Shown: positions 25,291-34,956 of the stretch, piece after piece
How positions within the stretch are numbered: the first letter of the stretch is position 1
Layout of the letters: each line of letters starts with the position of its first letter
Assembly: GCA_023392535.1 (NCBI GenBank)
Contig: JAEVYY010000019.1
Span: forward strand, 201,373-265,372
DNA: 64,000 nt
Direction of reading: 5' to 3'
Origin: Bacillota bacterium
Lineage (GTDB): Bacteria > Bacillota > Clostridia > Lachnospirales > Lachnospiraceae
The notes under the pieces: model-generated
Database searches by the model: none
Seen by the model: only the letters and a program-made list of their open reading frames with translations
Told to the model about the DNA's origin: nothing
Made by a program: the position numbers and the translations under genes

Positions 25291-26403
25291 TTAAATATTC
25301 GATATGGCATCTAATGCCTTCGATAAATATTCTTTTACTTTATCTTCTCTTTCAAATAGCACACAGCCTCCTATATGTTCCTCTAGCAGAATACCATTCT
25401 CCTGCAGCTTTCGAAAGAGTGGTGATTGCAGTGCTTCCCGCAGTGATGTATCTTTGACACTACAATCCGAATATGGTGAGAATGGACATGGTTCTGCTCC
25501 TCCATGAGCGTTAATATGAAAAAATCCACGTCCTGCCGCAAGACATCCTCCCGAAGATTTCTCATCCCCCGGAAACGAAATAATTAGCATATCATCATAA
25601 GTCTGCCTTATCAACAACATTTTTTCCTTCAAATATTTTCTATCTTCATCTTCTGGCGCCAATTCTTTCGTATCTGCGCTTACCGGAACATATTCTATGT
25701 AAAAAATCACCTTGCAGCCACGCTGATATAAGGACTCAACGAACTCTTCAGACGTTACTTCCAAAAGATTCTCTTTTGTAACCGTAATCGATGCCCCATA
25801 TAATATCTTATTTTTCTGCAATTGTTCCATTGCCTGTATCAGTTTCTCATAGATACCCTCACCGCGTCTTCCATCCGTATGCTCTTGATTCCCTTCTATA
25901 CTGAGTATCGGCACCAGATTGCGATTCTTTTCAAATAATTTTGTATACGCTTCATCAATCATGGTTCCATTTGTAAAAATTGGAAACAAGATATCCTTAC
26001 TCTTTCCTGCTGCTAAAATAATATCCTTTCTCACAAGAGGTTCGCCCCCAGCCAGTAAGATAAAGCCAATTCCCATGTCCATGGCCTCCTCAAATACCTT
26101 AGCCCACTCTTCTTCATTCATCTGATCTTCTGCTTCTTGATCCAGACAAGCGTAATTACTTCTGGCATAACAGCCCATACAATGTAAGTTACATTTGCTT
26201 GTAATACTGGCGATTAGGAATGGTGGAATATGCTCTCCTATCTTTTCTGCTTTTTCCCTCTTTTTTCTTGCATATTTACTTACCATGGCATACTGTGCCA
26301 TAAATAAGCTTTCCTTCGGATTGCTTAAAGATGCCTTTAACGCGCTCTTTATTATATTCTCTACTCCAGTACTTAAATAGCCTTCCAGGTTGAATTCTCC
26401 CAA
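25291..26403 (-). CDS. Radical SAM protein with SPASM-like C-terminus
   Basis: 370 residues. Cluster motif CNLHCMGC near residue 73, LLAGGEPL near 115 as the GGE motif, and a C-terminal Cys cluster (SGGCLAAGRGF, EPCPFSPYSDC, GGCVL) as in auxiliary-cluster radical SAM enzymes. N-terminal 60 residues are helical (KASLSNPKESLFMAQYAM). Relatives modify peptides or act in cofactor biology; the substrate cannot be read here. TTG start after AGGAG with 9-base spacing. Confidence 0.85.
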   Translation of the reverse strand: MGEFNLEGYLSTGVENIIKSALKASLSNPKESLFMAQYAMVSKYARKKREKAEKIGEHIPPFLIASITSKCNLHCMGCYARSNYACLDQEAEDQMNEEEWAKVFEEAMDMGIGFILLAGGEPLVRKDIILAAGKSKDILFPIFTNGTMIDEAYTKLFEKNRNLVPILSIEGNQEHTDGRRGEGIYEKLIQAMEQLQKNKILYGASITVTKENLLEVTSEEFVESLYQRGCKVIFYIEYVPVSADTKELAPEDEDRKYLKEKMLLIRQTYDDMLIISFPGDEKSSGGCLAAGRGFFHINAHGGAEPCPFSPYSDCSVKDTSLREALQSPLFRKLQENGILLEEHIGGCVLFEREDKVKEYLSKALDAISNI

Positions 26404-26433
26404 TTTTATGTTCTCCTTTGATTTTATGAAATG

Positions 26434-27039
26434 CTAACTAGAATAAATCATCCGTTCAAGTAGATTAAGCAACTGGCTGCTTGAGGAAATCGTTACCGAT
26501 TCTATTCCTATTTGCCTTGCTGCCTCTGTATTTTCTGCACGATCATCGAAAAAGATACATTCTTCTGGCTTTAAATTATACTTATTGAGTAAATGGTGAT
26601 AAATGCGTTTATCTGGCTTTGTAATATGAACCTGATAGGATACCACCATACCGTCAACCTCCTTCATAAAAGAGGCATCGGCAGTATGTTTCTTAAAAAG
26701 ATCCTCTGAATAATTAGAAAGTAAATAAATTTTATATCCTTTCTCTTTTAATTTAGGTATTTTGTCCCATACTTCTTTTCTTGCAACATGCATTTTTTCA
26801 CCATTTTCCAGAAACCAGGCTATGCTCTTAGCTTGATCGGGATATTTTTTCTGATATCCATCAATTATGTCTTCTACCGCTAATTCCGCTAAGTCTAAGG
26901 TATTCCATAAGGGATCTCCGAACATCACCTCACCGACCCGGTCTGCCTCCTCCTCTGTCAATCCATTTTCCATGAACATCGCTTTCCAACGATAGCCTAA
27001 TAATACTTCGCCAATATCAAAAATAATATTTTTAATCAT
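26434..27039 (-). CDS. HAD-family phosphatase
   Basis: About 201 residues. Motif I FDIGEVLLG near residue 10, motif II LLSNYS near 106, and motif III FFDDRAEN near 164 place it in the HAD-IA group (YihX-like sugar phosphatases). The ATG at 27039 has an AAGGA site at good spacing and starts directly at the motif I strand. Stand-alone housekeeping enzyme; substrate not assigned. Confidence 0.88.
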   Translation of the reverse strand: MIKNIIFDIGEVLLGYRWKAMFMENGLTEEEADRVGEVMFGDPLWNTLDLAELAVEDIIDGYQKKYPDQAKSIAWFLENGEKMHVARKEVWDKIPKLKEKGYKIYLLSNYSEDLFKKHTADASFMKEVDGMVVSYQVHITKPDKRIYHHLLNKYNLKPEECIFFDDRAENTEAARQIGIESVTISSSSQLLNLLERMIYSS

Positions 27040-27054
27040 ATGATCCATCCTTAT

Positions 27055-27420
27055 TCATAATCGATTTCCACATTTGGGACAATACTGATACTCATCTCGT
27101 GTCGTAAATCCACATTGAGAACAAATCTTAACCTTGTTTTCATCCCCTTCAAAATGGAGAGAGTCTAAGTTCAAATGTTGCACTTCTCCTTTTTTTATCG
27201 CTTCTCCAAGTTCCGGTTCTATTTCATATGTTCTCCCGCAACAATTCATCCTAACATAATAATGTCTATTCCATTTCACAATCGGAATGAAAAAAAACAT
27301 AAAATAAGTATATGTCATAAATACTTCCATGTGCCCATATTTACCACATACTCTGCATATCTCAAGTTGATCGTATTGAAGTTTTTTCTCTCCATTGCTT
27401 ATTCCCATAATTAAAAACAT
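27055..27420 (-). CDS. Small double zinc-ribbon protein
   Basis: 121 residues. Cys pairs: CRVCGKYG near 22, MNCCGRTY near 59, CSQCGF near 99 and CPKCGNRL at the end, with a hydrophobic stretch (MTYTYFMFFFIPIVKW) that may be a membrane or core segment. Family found in clostridia, function unknown. Lies 15 bases upstream of the HAD phosphatase. Confidence 0.75.
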   Translation of the reverse strand: MFLIMGISNGEKKLQYDQLEICRVCGKYGHMEVFMTYTYFMFFFIPIVKWNRHYYVRMNCCGRTYEIEPELGEAIKKGEVQHLNLDSLHFEGDENKVKICSQCGFTTRDEYQYCPKCGNRL

Positions 27421-27527
27421 TTTTCTTTACACCTTTCCTACGATTAAAATTCGTTTTCATGCTGATCAGAATCCGGAAACTTAAAATAATCTAGATAATT
27501 CAATTTATTTCTCCTATAGGTCCCTTA

Positions 27528-27950
27528 TTATTTTACTCTATCAAACATTGGATGATTGGCGTTAAATTGAACCAAATCCCATAGATTTCCATATAGGTCT
27601 TTAAACACAGCCACTATTCCATAGTCCTGCTTTTTGGGTTCTCTTATAAATTCTATTCCTATTTCTTTCATCTCCTTAAAATCACGCTCAAAATTATCTG
27701 TCCCCAAGAATAAAAAGACTCTTCCACCTGCCTGGTCTCCTATGAAAGGTTCCTGCACAGGCTTAGACGCTCTTGCCAGTAATATTGTTGTACCGTTTGT
27801 TCCTGGCGGTGATACGACCACCCATCTCTTATTTTGCTCCGGCTGATACGTATCCTCAACTAATTGGAAATGCAGTTTATTTGTGTAAAAATCAATCGCT
27901 TCATCATAATCTCTAACAATTAACGCAATGTGAACTATAGATTGAATCAT
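27528..27950 (-). CDS. VOC (glyoxalase-type) protein
   Basis: 140 residues with the two-repeat vicinal-oxygen-chelate fold. N-terminal metal-ligand region IVHIALIVRDYDEAIDFYTNKL, C-terminal DLYGNLWDLVQF with the second Glu/His-type position as Asp. Members are lyases, dioxygenases or fosfomycin-type resistance proteins; specificity unknown. RBS AAGGAGA. Confidence 0.85.
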   Translation of the reverse strand: MIQSIVHIALIVRDYDEAIDFYTNKLHFQLVEDTYQPEQNKRWVVVSPPGTNGTTILLARASKPVQEPFIGDQAGGRVFLFLGTDNFERDFKEMKEIGIEFIREPKKQDYGIVAVFKDLYGNLWDLVQFNANHPMFDRVK

Positions 27951-28211
27951 TATTATTTCTCCTTTTTATAAATTATCTTAACTTTACCATCTTTTTTATT
28001 TTTTGTAATCCCATATTCTCTTTTTGTTTAAAATAGGAAAGTTCGCTTTTCTTGATTTTCTAGACATTTAGCAATAGATTTGGTATATTTTATGCTATAT
28101 AAGATCTGGTTTTATATTAAATATGAATAGTTTTGGACTTTAGGGTGATACTTTTCTTGTAATCATCGGCAAAGAAAGGTTCATTTTTTATTTAGGAATG
28201 TGAGGAATTAT

Positions 28212-29345
28212 ATGGAATTTAACAAAAAGAATATACATATTATATTAGGAATTATTACATTTACTGTTCTCTTGACGACTGTCTGTATGAATCTTACAGC
28301 TGTATTTTATGCTGCTGCAACAATTTCCACTGTTCTGCTGCCATTTATAATCGGTGGCTGTATTGCTTTTATTTTAAATGTTCCTATGACTAATTTAGAA
28401 GCTAGCATTTTCCATCGTGTCAAAAATGATAGTTTGCGCAGGACCTTAGCTTTAATTCTTACGATTGCACTTGTTCTATTCGTACTCTTGCTTGTAGTCA
28501 GTCTTGTAATACCAAGAATTACAGAATCACTTTCCACACTCATTCAGCAAATTCCGGTAGCTACACAAGCTATGATAGAATGGTTCGAAAAAGTGGCAAA
28601 GGATAATCAGGGAATAGAAGATTTTTTCTCTGCATTTAGTCTCAATCTAAAAGAGCTTGCAAGTAATTTAGTAAGCCTATCTAAAAACGGGGCTTCTGAT
28701 ATTTTTACTTCCGCATTGACCATTATGTCTGGTACCATCAGTGGAATTGTGAATTCTTTGATTGGTTTCGTATTTTCTATTTATCTTCTTTTGCAAAAGG
28801 AGAAACTGGTAAAACAAGGAAAGCAGGTAATCTATGCATATTTAACAAAAGAAAAGGCCAATCGTATCGTTTATATCTTACGTTTCTCCAATCAGACATT
28901 TCAGAATTTTATTACAGGACAATGTCTCGAAGCCTTTATTCTTGGATCTATGTTTTTTATCTGTATGTTTTTATTTCGCATACCTTATGCACTAATGATA
29001 TCTATTCTAATTGCAATCACTGCATTAATACCTGTTTTTGGTGCTTTTATCGGCTGTTTTGTGGGTGCATTCCTGATTTTATTCGTGAATCCATTACAGG
29101 CATTATGGTTTCTCATACTTTTCTTTGTATTGCAGCAAATTGAAGGAAACCTTATTTATCCACATGTAGTAGGAAATTCTGTTGGTTTACCCTCAATCTG
29201 GGTACTGGTAGCAGTAATTGTCGGTGGAAATCTTATGGGTGTCGTGGGTATGTTGATTTTTATTCCACTTTGTTCCGTACTGTATGCATTATTTAGAGAA
29301 AAAGTAATTCTTCGGTTGAAGAGAAATAACATAAAAGAATTATAA
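28212..29345 (+). CDS. AI-2E family transporter
   Basis: About 377 residues with seven or eight membrane helices; the family pattern LLLQKEKLVKQGKQVIYAYL and the conserved Pro-rich segment IALTPVFGAFIGC-like ITALIPVFGAFIG near 275 are visible, plus LQQIEGNLIYPHVVG. Exports AI-2-type signals or Na+(Li+)/H+ exchange in relatives. I choose the ATG at 28212 preceded by GAGGAATT; the upstream GTG lies inside the ribosome binding site. Confidence 0.88.
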   Translation: MEFNKKNIHIILGIITFTVLLTTVCMNLTAVFYAAATISTVLLPFIIGGCIAFILNVPMTNLEASIFHRVKNDSLRRTLALILTIALVLFVLLLVVSLVIPRITESLSTLIQQIPVATQAMIEWFEKVAKDNQGIEDFFSAFSLNLKELASNLVSLSKNGASDIFTSALTIMSGTISGIVNSLIGFVFSIYLLLQKEKLVKQGKQVIYAYLTKEKANRIVYILRFSNQTFQNFITGQCLEAFILGSMFFICMFLFRIPYALMISILIAITALIPVFGAFIGCFVGAFLILFVNPLQALWFLILFFVLQQIEGNLIYPHVVGNSVGLPSIWVLVAVIVGGNLMGVVGMLIFIPLCSVLYALFREKVILRLKRNNIKEL

Positions 29346-29518
29346 CGTTACTCCTATAGCAACATCAACTAATCTAAAACTTATACCCTATCTCCACTTT
29401 TGTATCTTATCATAAGCCTCTCTTACTTCCCTCTGAATTCCTGTATGTTAATGATATTGTTTCGAATAACTAATTGAAATCGTGAAATAATAATATTAAA
29501 AATCAGAGTGAGGTATGT

Positions 29519-30943
29519 ATGAAAAATAAAAATAGTGGACTGTCTGCCGGTCATCTATGCATGATGGCTCTTGGGACAGTAATCGGTGGTTCCTTTTTTC
29601 TCGCTTCATCAGTGGCCATTCAGGCAGCAGGACCAAGTGTCATTTTATCTTATATCATTTGTGGTATTATGGTCTATTTTATTCTTTTTGCACTTTCAGA
29701 AATGACCGTATCCAATCCTGATTCGGGCTCCTTTCGTACTTTTGCTTCCCAATATATTAACAATGGTACTGGCTTCGTAGTTGGATGGGTCTATTGGATT
29801 GGAATGGTCATTACTATGTCAAGTGAAGCGACTGCAGTCTCCTTATTAGTAAGAACTTGGTTTCCCCAAATTTCCATCCCACTACTCGGCACAGCTCTAA
29901 TTATAGGCGTGACTCTATTAAATCTTCTAGGTGCAAATCAACTAAGCCATTTGGAAAGTTTATTAGCTGCTATAAAAATTTTTGCTATGGTAGCTTTTAT
30001 TTTAATAAGCCTTGTTTTAACGTTAGGTCTTTTACCAAATTTACACGCTATTGGTGGTAGTGTTTTACGAACAGAACCTTTTTTTAGAGGCGGGATTAAA
30101 AATTTAGCTGGAAGTATGTTGATTGTTCTATTTACTTATGCCGGATTCGAAATTATCGGACTTGCCGCAAGCGAGACCAAAGATAAGCAAAAAACAATTC
30201 CAAAAGCGATTCACCTAACTGTTTTTTTACTTATTGCTCTTTACATTTTATCTATCTTAATGCTATTGTTTCTGATACCTACAAAGAGTCTTCGGGAGGA
30301 TGTCAGTCCCTTTGTAACGGCCTTAAATCATTATCACATAATGTGGGCAGGAACTGCTATGAACATTATATTAATTAGTGCAATTGTATCTACCATGGTA
30401 GCAGCAATGTTTGGAATTGGAAGAATGCTCCGTTCCCTTGTGAAAGATGGACTTGGTCCCAGATTTTTAAATGATAAGACTGATGTACCTTACAGAGGCA
30501 TACTGTTTTCAGGTCTGTCTATGCTGATCGCCCTTTTTATAGGTCTCATTTTTCCCCGTGTTTATTTATTTCTGATCAGTTCCGGGGGGTTTGCATTGCT
30601 TTTTACGTATATCGTACTAGTTTTCACCCATATACGTTTTCGTAAAAAAAATGGAAAACCAGATGGAAAATGTCGATTATGTGGATTTCCATATAGTTCC
30701 TTTTTTACTTTGTTGGGACTTATCGTTGCCATGTTCAGCATGCCCTTTATCGAAGGTCAGACCGCGGGTTTTTATGCAGGGATTTTACTGGTCGTATTTT
30801 TTTCTATCTGTTATATTTTTGTTAAATTCTATCAAAAAAAGTTTCATAAATCAAACATTTACCTGATTAAGGAATACGATGTCCATCAATTTATAACTGA
30901 ATTTTCAGAAGAAACTCCTGATTTTACGGAACGTAAAAAATAA
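29519..30943 (+). CDS. APC-family amino-acid permease
   Basis: 474 residues with about 12 membrane helices. N-terminal signature SAGHLCMMALGTVIGGSFFL (helix 1, substrate-binding region) and FTYAGFEIIGLAASETKD near 205 (helix 6) are typical of the family. A hydrophilic C-terminus of about 40 residues follows. Substrate unknown. Possible RBS GTGAGG. Confidence 0.85.
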   Translation: MKNKNSGLSAGHLCMMALGTVIGGSFFLASSVAIQAAGPSVILSYIICGIMVYFILFALSEMTVSNPDSGSFRTFASQYINNGTGFVVGWVYWIGMVITMSSEATAVSLLVRTWFPQISIPLLGTALIIGVTLLNLLGANQLSHLESLLAAIKIFAMVAFILISLVLTLGLLPNLHAIGGSVLRTEPFFRGGIKNLAGSMLIVLFTYAGFEIIGLAASETKDKQKTIPKAIHLTVFLLIALYILSILMLLFLIPTKSLREDVSPFVTALNHYHIMWAGTAMNIILISAIVSTMVAAMFGIGRMLRSLVKDGLGPRFLNDKTDVPYRGILFSGLSMLIALFIGLIFPRVYLFLISSGGFALLFTYIVLVFTHIRFRKKNGKPDGKCRLCGFPYSSFFTLLGLIVAMFSMPFIEGQTAGFYAGILLVVFFSICYIFVKFYQKKFHKSNIYLIKEYDVHQFITEFSEETPDFTERKK

Positions 30944-31030
30944 TGTGTTGGAATACTTCAAGTCTTTGTTGCACTTTATGTTATTTACCATATGATAAAG
31001 GATAAGAATATAGCATTAGAGGAGATTTTA

Positions 31031-31756
31031 ATGAAAGACTCTCATCCAGAGAATAAAGATCATAAAAATAATATAGATTTTAACTTTTATAAGAGAGAAA
31101 TCTACAACTATGATAAAAATCCAAATTACAAGAATTTAGAACAAATATCCAGTTCTCAAAATCAATCCAATAATACCAGTACCCCTATTCCTCCTAGCGG
31201 AAACCTTAATTTCCCTGGATTAGGTAATTTACAAACACCGGCTAATGGAAATCAAAACATCCCTATTCCCGGTCTGGGCAATTTGCAAACGACTCCTTCT
31301 GGAAATGGGCAAATGCCTACCTCTGGTAGCCAGCCTATGCCTACATCCGGTAGCCAGCCTATGCCTCCTAACACAACCCAACCTATTCCTGTGCCCGGGC
31401 TTGGTAATCTGCAAGTTCCAATGAATGGTAATCCATATAATAATAACGAACGCAGGCAGCTACATGTCCATGAAATCCAGGGAAGTGTGGAAATATCTGG
31501 AAATGAACCTCATAGTCACAGATTTGCTTCCATTTCCAGCGAAGAGATTCCATATAATAATTCTCACTATCATGAAGTTACCTTGAAAACGGACTACTTT
31601 AAAAATCATTTCCATGAGTTTAATGGTAACACTACTACCGCTATCAATATTGGAGATAATCATATCCATTATCTTGATTCTGTCACTACCACAAATGATG
31701 GCCATAATCATAATTTTAAGTTTATTACGTTATTTGATGATCCAACAAATAATTGA
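31031..31756 (+). CDS. YmaF-like His-rich protein with PGLGNLQ and Pro/Ser repeats
   Basis: About 241 residues. The N-terminal half is low-complexity, with three copies of PGLGNLQ and a tandem PTSGSQPM. The C-terminal 90 residues match the YmaF family: HVHEIQGSVEISG, HSHRFASISSEEIP, NSHYHEVTLKTDYFKNHFHEF and DNHIHYLDS contain many HxH pairs, suggesting metal binding. The ATG at 31031 follows GGAGA. Spore-coat or surface protein is plausible but unproven. Confidence 0.8.
   Translation: MKDSHPENKDHKNNIDFNFYKREIYNYDKNPNYKNLEQISSSQNQSNNTSTPIPPSGNLNFPGLGNLQTPANGNQNIPIPGLGNLQTTPSGNGQMPTSGSQPMPTSGSQPMPPNTTQPIPVPGLGNLQVPMNGNPYNNNERRQLHVHEIQGSVEISGNEPHSHRFASISSEEIPYNNSHYHEVTLKTDYFKNHFHEFNGNTTTAINIGDNHIHYLDSVTTTNDGHNHNFKFITLFDDPTNN
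31313..31360 (+). repeat. Two tandem 24-bp repeats inside the YmaF-like gene
   Basis: Units at 31313-31336 and 31337-31360 are identical except for two bases and encode MPTSGSQP twice. Confidence 0.9.
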
Positions 31757-31767
31757 AGGAATAAGGG

Positions 31768-31797
31768 AGCCCTCACTTTTTTCGTGCGAGCTCCCAC
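31768..31797. terminator. Hairpin between convergent genes
   Basis: GGGAGC ... GCTCCC with an inner CTC/GAG extension; a T-run lies in the loop, not after the stem, so terminator function is uncertain. Confidence 0.4.
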
Positions 31798-31804
31798 CAA
31801 CGGA

Positions 31805-32665
31805 TTATTCTATTATCTTTGTACAGTCCTCAATTTTTTGATTTAATTCTTGTATCGAGGCTGAAATTTCTTCTGAGCTTGCCGCATTTTCTTCTGAGAT
31901 CGCCGCAAGATTCGAAACACTTCCAATTACATCTTCTTTTAATCCTTCCAGTTCTACCATCGCAAGAGTAATCTCCTCAATTGCCCCTGCAACTCCACCC
32001 ATCTCTCTTTCTAGCCCTTCAAAAATCTCACTTGTGTTATTTAGCTTTTCACTCTGCAGTTTGATATCTTCGATTACCTTAATCATTATTTTTACACTTG
32101 CATTGGAATTTTCTATCAGTGTATCCACAATTTTGGTAATTTGTGCCGCTGTTTTCTTAGACTGTTCTGCAAGCTTACTTATTTCACTTGCAACAACCGC
32201 AAATCCCTTTCCCTTTTCACCTGCTCTTGCTGCTTCAATACTCGCATTGAGTGATAACAGATTGGTCTGGAATGCAATACCCGTGATGGATGCGGTCGCT
32301 TTCCTTATTTCTGTAGCGGAGATATTTGTGGCATCCGTCTGTTTACGGACAGCGTCCACCGATTCTTTCGTTTCCTTACTGACATTTGTTAATTCTTCCA
32401 GCATAGTATCCACTTGTGAACTATAATTCATCACACGCTCATAGCCATTCGCAAGCACATCAACGCTTGCAAATGTATGATCTACCGCTTTACCTATTTC
32501 CGTCACCTTTGCATTGACGTCCTGTGTTTCCTCTGCTTGCGAGACAGTGCATTTTGACATTTCTTCTGTAGTCAAATCAATATTATTGATTGTATCGCTG
32601 ATTGCGCATAAACTCTCTTTGACTATGAACTTACTATTATCTTTTATTCCTAAATCATCCCCCAT
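31805..32665 (-). CDS. Soluble methyl-accepting chemotaxis protein
   Basis: 286 residues with no membrane helix. Long coiled coil with the conserved hairpin tip FQTNLLSLNASIEAARAGEKG near residues 132-152 that binds CheA and CheW. It is the last gene of an operon with IIA, IIB, HPr and enzyme I, so it may report PTS phosphorylation state to the chemotaxis system. No sensory domain recognised. Confidence 0.88.
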   Translation of the reverse strand: MGDDLGIKDNSKFIVKESLCAISDTINNIDLTTEEMSKCTVSQAEETQDVNAKVTEIGKAVDHTFASVDVLANGYERVMNYSSQVDTMLEELTNVSKETKESVDAVRKQTDATNISATEIRKATASITGIAFQTNLLSLNASIEAARAGEKGKGFAVVASEISKLAEQSKKTAAQITKIVDTLIENSNASVKIMIKVIEDIKLQSEKLNNTSEIFEGLEREMGGVAGAIEEITLAMVELEGLKEDVIGSVSNLAAISEENAASSEEISASIQELNQKIEDCTKIIE

Positions 32666-32685
32666 ACATTTTCTCCTTTTTGTAG

Positions 32686-34308
32686 TTATGAGTTTATACT
32701 GAATTCCCTTATCTTTTTACGCAACGGTAAAATTACATTTGGAGAAACCGACAGTTCATCAATTCCCATTTGTAAAAAAGTGTCTGTAAGCGAAAGATCC
32801 GCACCTAATTCTCCGCAGATTCCGACCCAGCAAGAATTGCGATGCGCATTCTCAATTACGCCTTTGATCATTCGCAGGATTGCCGGATGATGTGCATCAT
32901 AAAATTGATCAAGCTTGCTGTTCTGCCTATCTATGGCAAGAGTATACTGCGTTAAATCATTCGTGCCAATACTAAAGAAATCTACTTCCTTTGCTAATTC
33001 TGCACTCATAACGACAGCTGCCGGAGTCTCTATCATGATTCCCTGTTCAACTTGGCCAAAAGCGATTTTTTGTTCCTCAAGTTCCCGCTTAACTTCATTA
33101 ATGATCTCTTTTATTTTATGTATTTCCTCTACTGAAATAATCATAGGATACATGATGGATAGATTTCCATAGACACTAGCCCGAAATAATGCTCTAAGTT
33201 GTGTTTTAAAAATATCTGTTTGATCCAAACAGATACGGATCGCCCGATATCCCATAGCAGGATTTTCTTCTTTGTCTAGATTTAGGTAACTGACCTGCTT
33301 ATCCGCCCCAATATCCAAAGTTCTGATGATAACTTTTTTACCTGCCATATTCTCCAGTACCGTTCTATATACCTGAAATTGTTCTTCCTCGGTTGGTAAG
33401 CTACTTCCCTCCAAATAAAGGAATTCGCTACGGAATAATCCAATTCCCCCGGCGTCATTATCATGTACAGACTTAAGATCCGATATTCCTCCAATATTGG
33501 CATATAATTTTATTTTGTTACCGTCTAGGGTGATATCTTCCTTACCTTTTAATTTGCGAAGTATTGCGAGCTCTTTGTTCGCTTCCTGCTGCTTTTCTTT
33601 CATACTTTCCAGCTTATCTTGATCCGGATTTATTATCAATGTCCCTGTACATCCATCTACAATCGCCATCTGACCATCTAAATCCTTTTGTACGCTAATT
33701 CCTACAATCGCTGGAATATTCATACTTCTTGCCAATATGGCAGTATGCGAATTTTGAGAACCTTTTTCCGTAACAAAAGCCAATAATTTGTTGCTATCCA
33801 TCTGAACCGTCTCACTAGGAGTCAAATCCTTAGCTACCATTATAATGGGATCATTTCCAATCTGACAATCAGCAATTTTACCCGTTAATATACCGATGAC
33901 ACGTTCTGATATATCTTTTACATCAATTGCTCGTGCTTTAAAATAGTCATCTTCCATTGCAGAAAATGTCTCTGCAAAATTATCTCCCGTCACCGAAACT
34001 GCATATTCTGCACTTACCTGTTGCGTCGTAATGATCTGCTCAACAGCTTCCACAAAATCGGCATCATTCAGCATCATTGCATGTACTTCAAAGATTTCGG
34101 CATTTGCTTTTCCAACTTCTTTGGCCGCCTTATCGTATAAAAGCTGCAGTTCCTCTGTCGCTGTCTGCATAGCCTGATGGTATCTGGATAGTTCACATTC
34201 CACATCTTCGATTTTTTGACATTGTACCTGTTTGTCCTCTTTGCAGTAAATCTTTATTCTTCCAATTGCAATTCCTTGACAAATTGCTTTCCCGATAAAT
34301 TGCTCCAT
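32686..34308 (-). CDS. ptsI: PTS enzyme I
   Basis: 540 residues, normal length (about 570 in others). The phosphorylated His lies in GSQNSHTAILARSM near residue 190, and PEP-binding motifs GIGLFRSEFLYL (near 290) and GICGELGADL near the end are intact. Takes phosphate from PEP and passes it to HPr. It may be a second, locus-specific enzyme I, as the general one is usually encoded with the main ptsH. Confidence 0.93.
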   Translation of the reverse strand: MEQFIGKAICQGIAIGRIKIYCKEDKQVQCQKIEDVECELSRYHQAMQTATEELQLLYDKAAKEVGKANAEIFEVHAMMLNDADFVEAVEQIITTQQVSAEYAVSVTGDNFAETFSAMEDDYFKARAIDVKDISERVIGILTGKIADCQIGNDPIIMVAKDLTPSETVQMDSNKLLAFVTEKGSQNSHTAILARSMNIPAIVGISVQKDLDGQMAIVDGCTGTLIINPDQDKLESMKEKQQEANKELAILRKLKGKEDITLDGNKIKLYANIGGISDLKSVHDNDAGGIGLFRSEFLYLEGSSLPTEEEQFQVYRTVLENMAGKKVIIRTLDIGADKQVSYLNLDKEENPAMGYRAIRICLDQTDIFKTQLRALFRASVYGNLSIMYPMIISVEEIHKIKEIINEVKRELEEQKIAFGQVEQGIMIETPAAVVMSAELAKEVDFFSIGTNDLTQYTLAIDRQNSKLDQFYDAHHPAILRMIKGVIENAHRNSCWVGICGELGADLSLTDTFLQMGIDELSVSPNVILPLRKKIREFSINS

Positions 34309-34325
34309 CTTACTTTCCCCCGCGA

Positions 34326-34583
34326 TTAGAGCTGCTCTGAAAAGAATTTATGTAATGCATTATATGCCTTCTCTTCATCATTTCCTTCAAATGTCAATGT
34401 TACGTCTTCCCCACATTTAATTCCCATTGTAAGAATTGCCATGATCTTTTTTGCATCTGCACTTTTGGACTTGTTCTCAAGTGTAATTTTTGATTCGAAT
34501 TGTTGCGCTGTTTTTGCTAATAATCCTGCTGGTCTTGCATGAATTCCAAGTTCATCTTTTACTACATAGTTAAATTTTTTCAT
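34326..34583 (-). CDS. HPr-like phosphocarrier protein with Lys at position 46
   Basis: 85 residues, HPr length. Active-site His15 is in GIHARPAG. At position 46, where Gram-positive HPr has the Ser used by HPr kinase (NLKSIMG), this protein has Lys (DAKKIMA). It therefore cannot be phosphorylated there to serve CcpA. Between IIB and enzyme I. RBS AAGGAG. Confidence 0.92.
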   Translation of the reverse strand: MKKFNYVVKDELGIHARPAGLLAKTAQQFESKITLENKSKSADAKKIMAILTMGIKCGEDVTLTFEGNDEEKAYNALHKFFSEQL

Positions 34584-34635
34584 TATTTTTTCTCCTTAAT
34601 ATCTTTCTTTTTTATAATAGTCTTGTTTACAAGAT

Positions 34636-34938
34636 CTATAATCCCAGTGTACTAATGACCATTTCAAACACATTATTCCCATTCATTAAACCATAATCGG
34701 TCATATTTATGACTGCAATTGGAATATCGGGTATCACTTTTTTGACTTTTTTCTCCTGAAATCCGATTTGTGGCCCTAATAAAATAATATCACTTCCTGG
34801 TGCCTGTTCTTTTAGTTCACTTAATCCATAGGCGGCGCACTCAATATTAGTAAATCCTTTTTTCTCAGCAGCTTTCACTATTTTTTTGACTAACATTTCC
34901 GTAGACATGCCTCCCGCACAAAATAAAGTAATTTTCAT
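34636..34938 (-). CDS. PTS IIB, lactose/cellobiose family
   Basis: 100 residues. Active-site Cys7 in LFCAGGMST. Transfers phosphate to sugar in a IIC partner, but no IIC gene lies in this operon. RBS GGGGGTAA. Confidence 0.92.
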   Translation of the reverse strand: MKITLFCAGGMSTEMLVKKIVKAAEKKGFTNIECAAYGLSELKEQAPGSDIILLGPQIGFQEKKVKKVIPDIPIAVINMTDYGLMNGNNVFEMVISTLGL

Positions 34939-34956
34939 TTTTGATTACCCCCAACT

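Noticed and set aside
31313..31360. Possible CRISPR-like repeats
   Set aside because: Tandem, in-frame coding repeats without spacers.
32034..32426. 130-codon plus-strand frame
   Set aside because: Antisense to the chemoreceptor coiled coil, which commonly gives long shadow frames.
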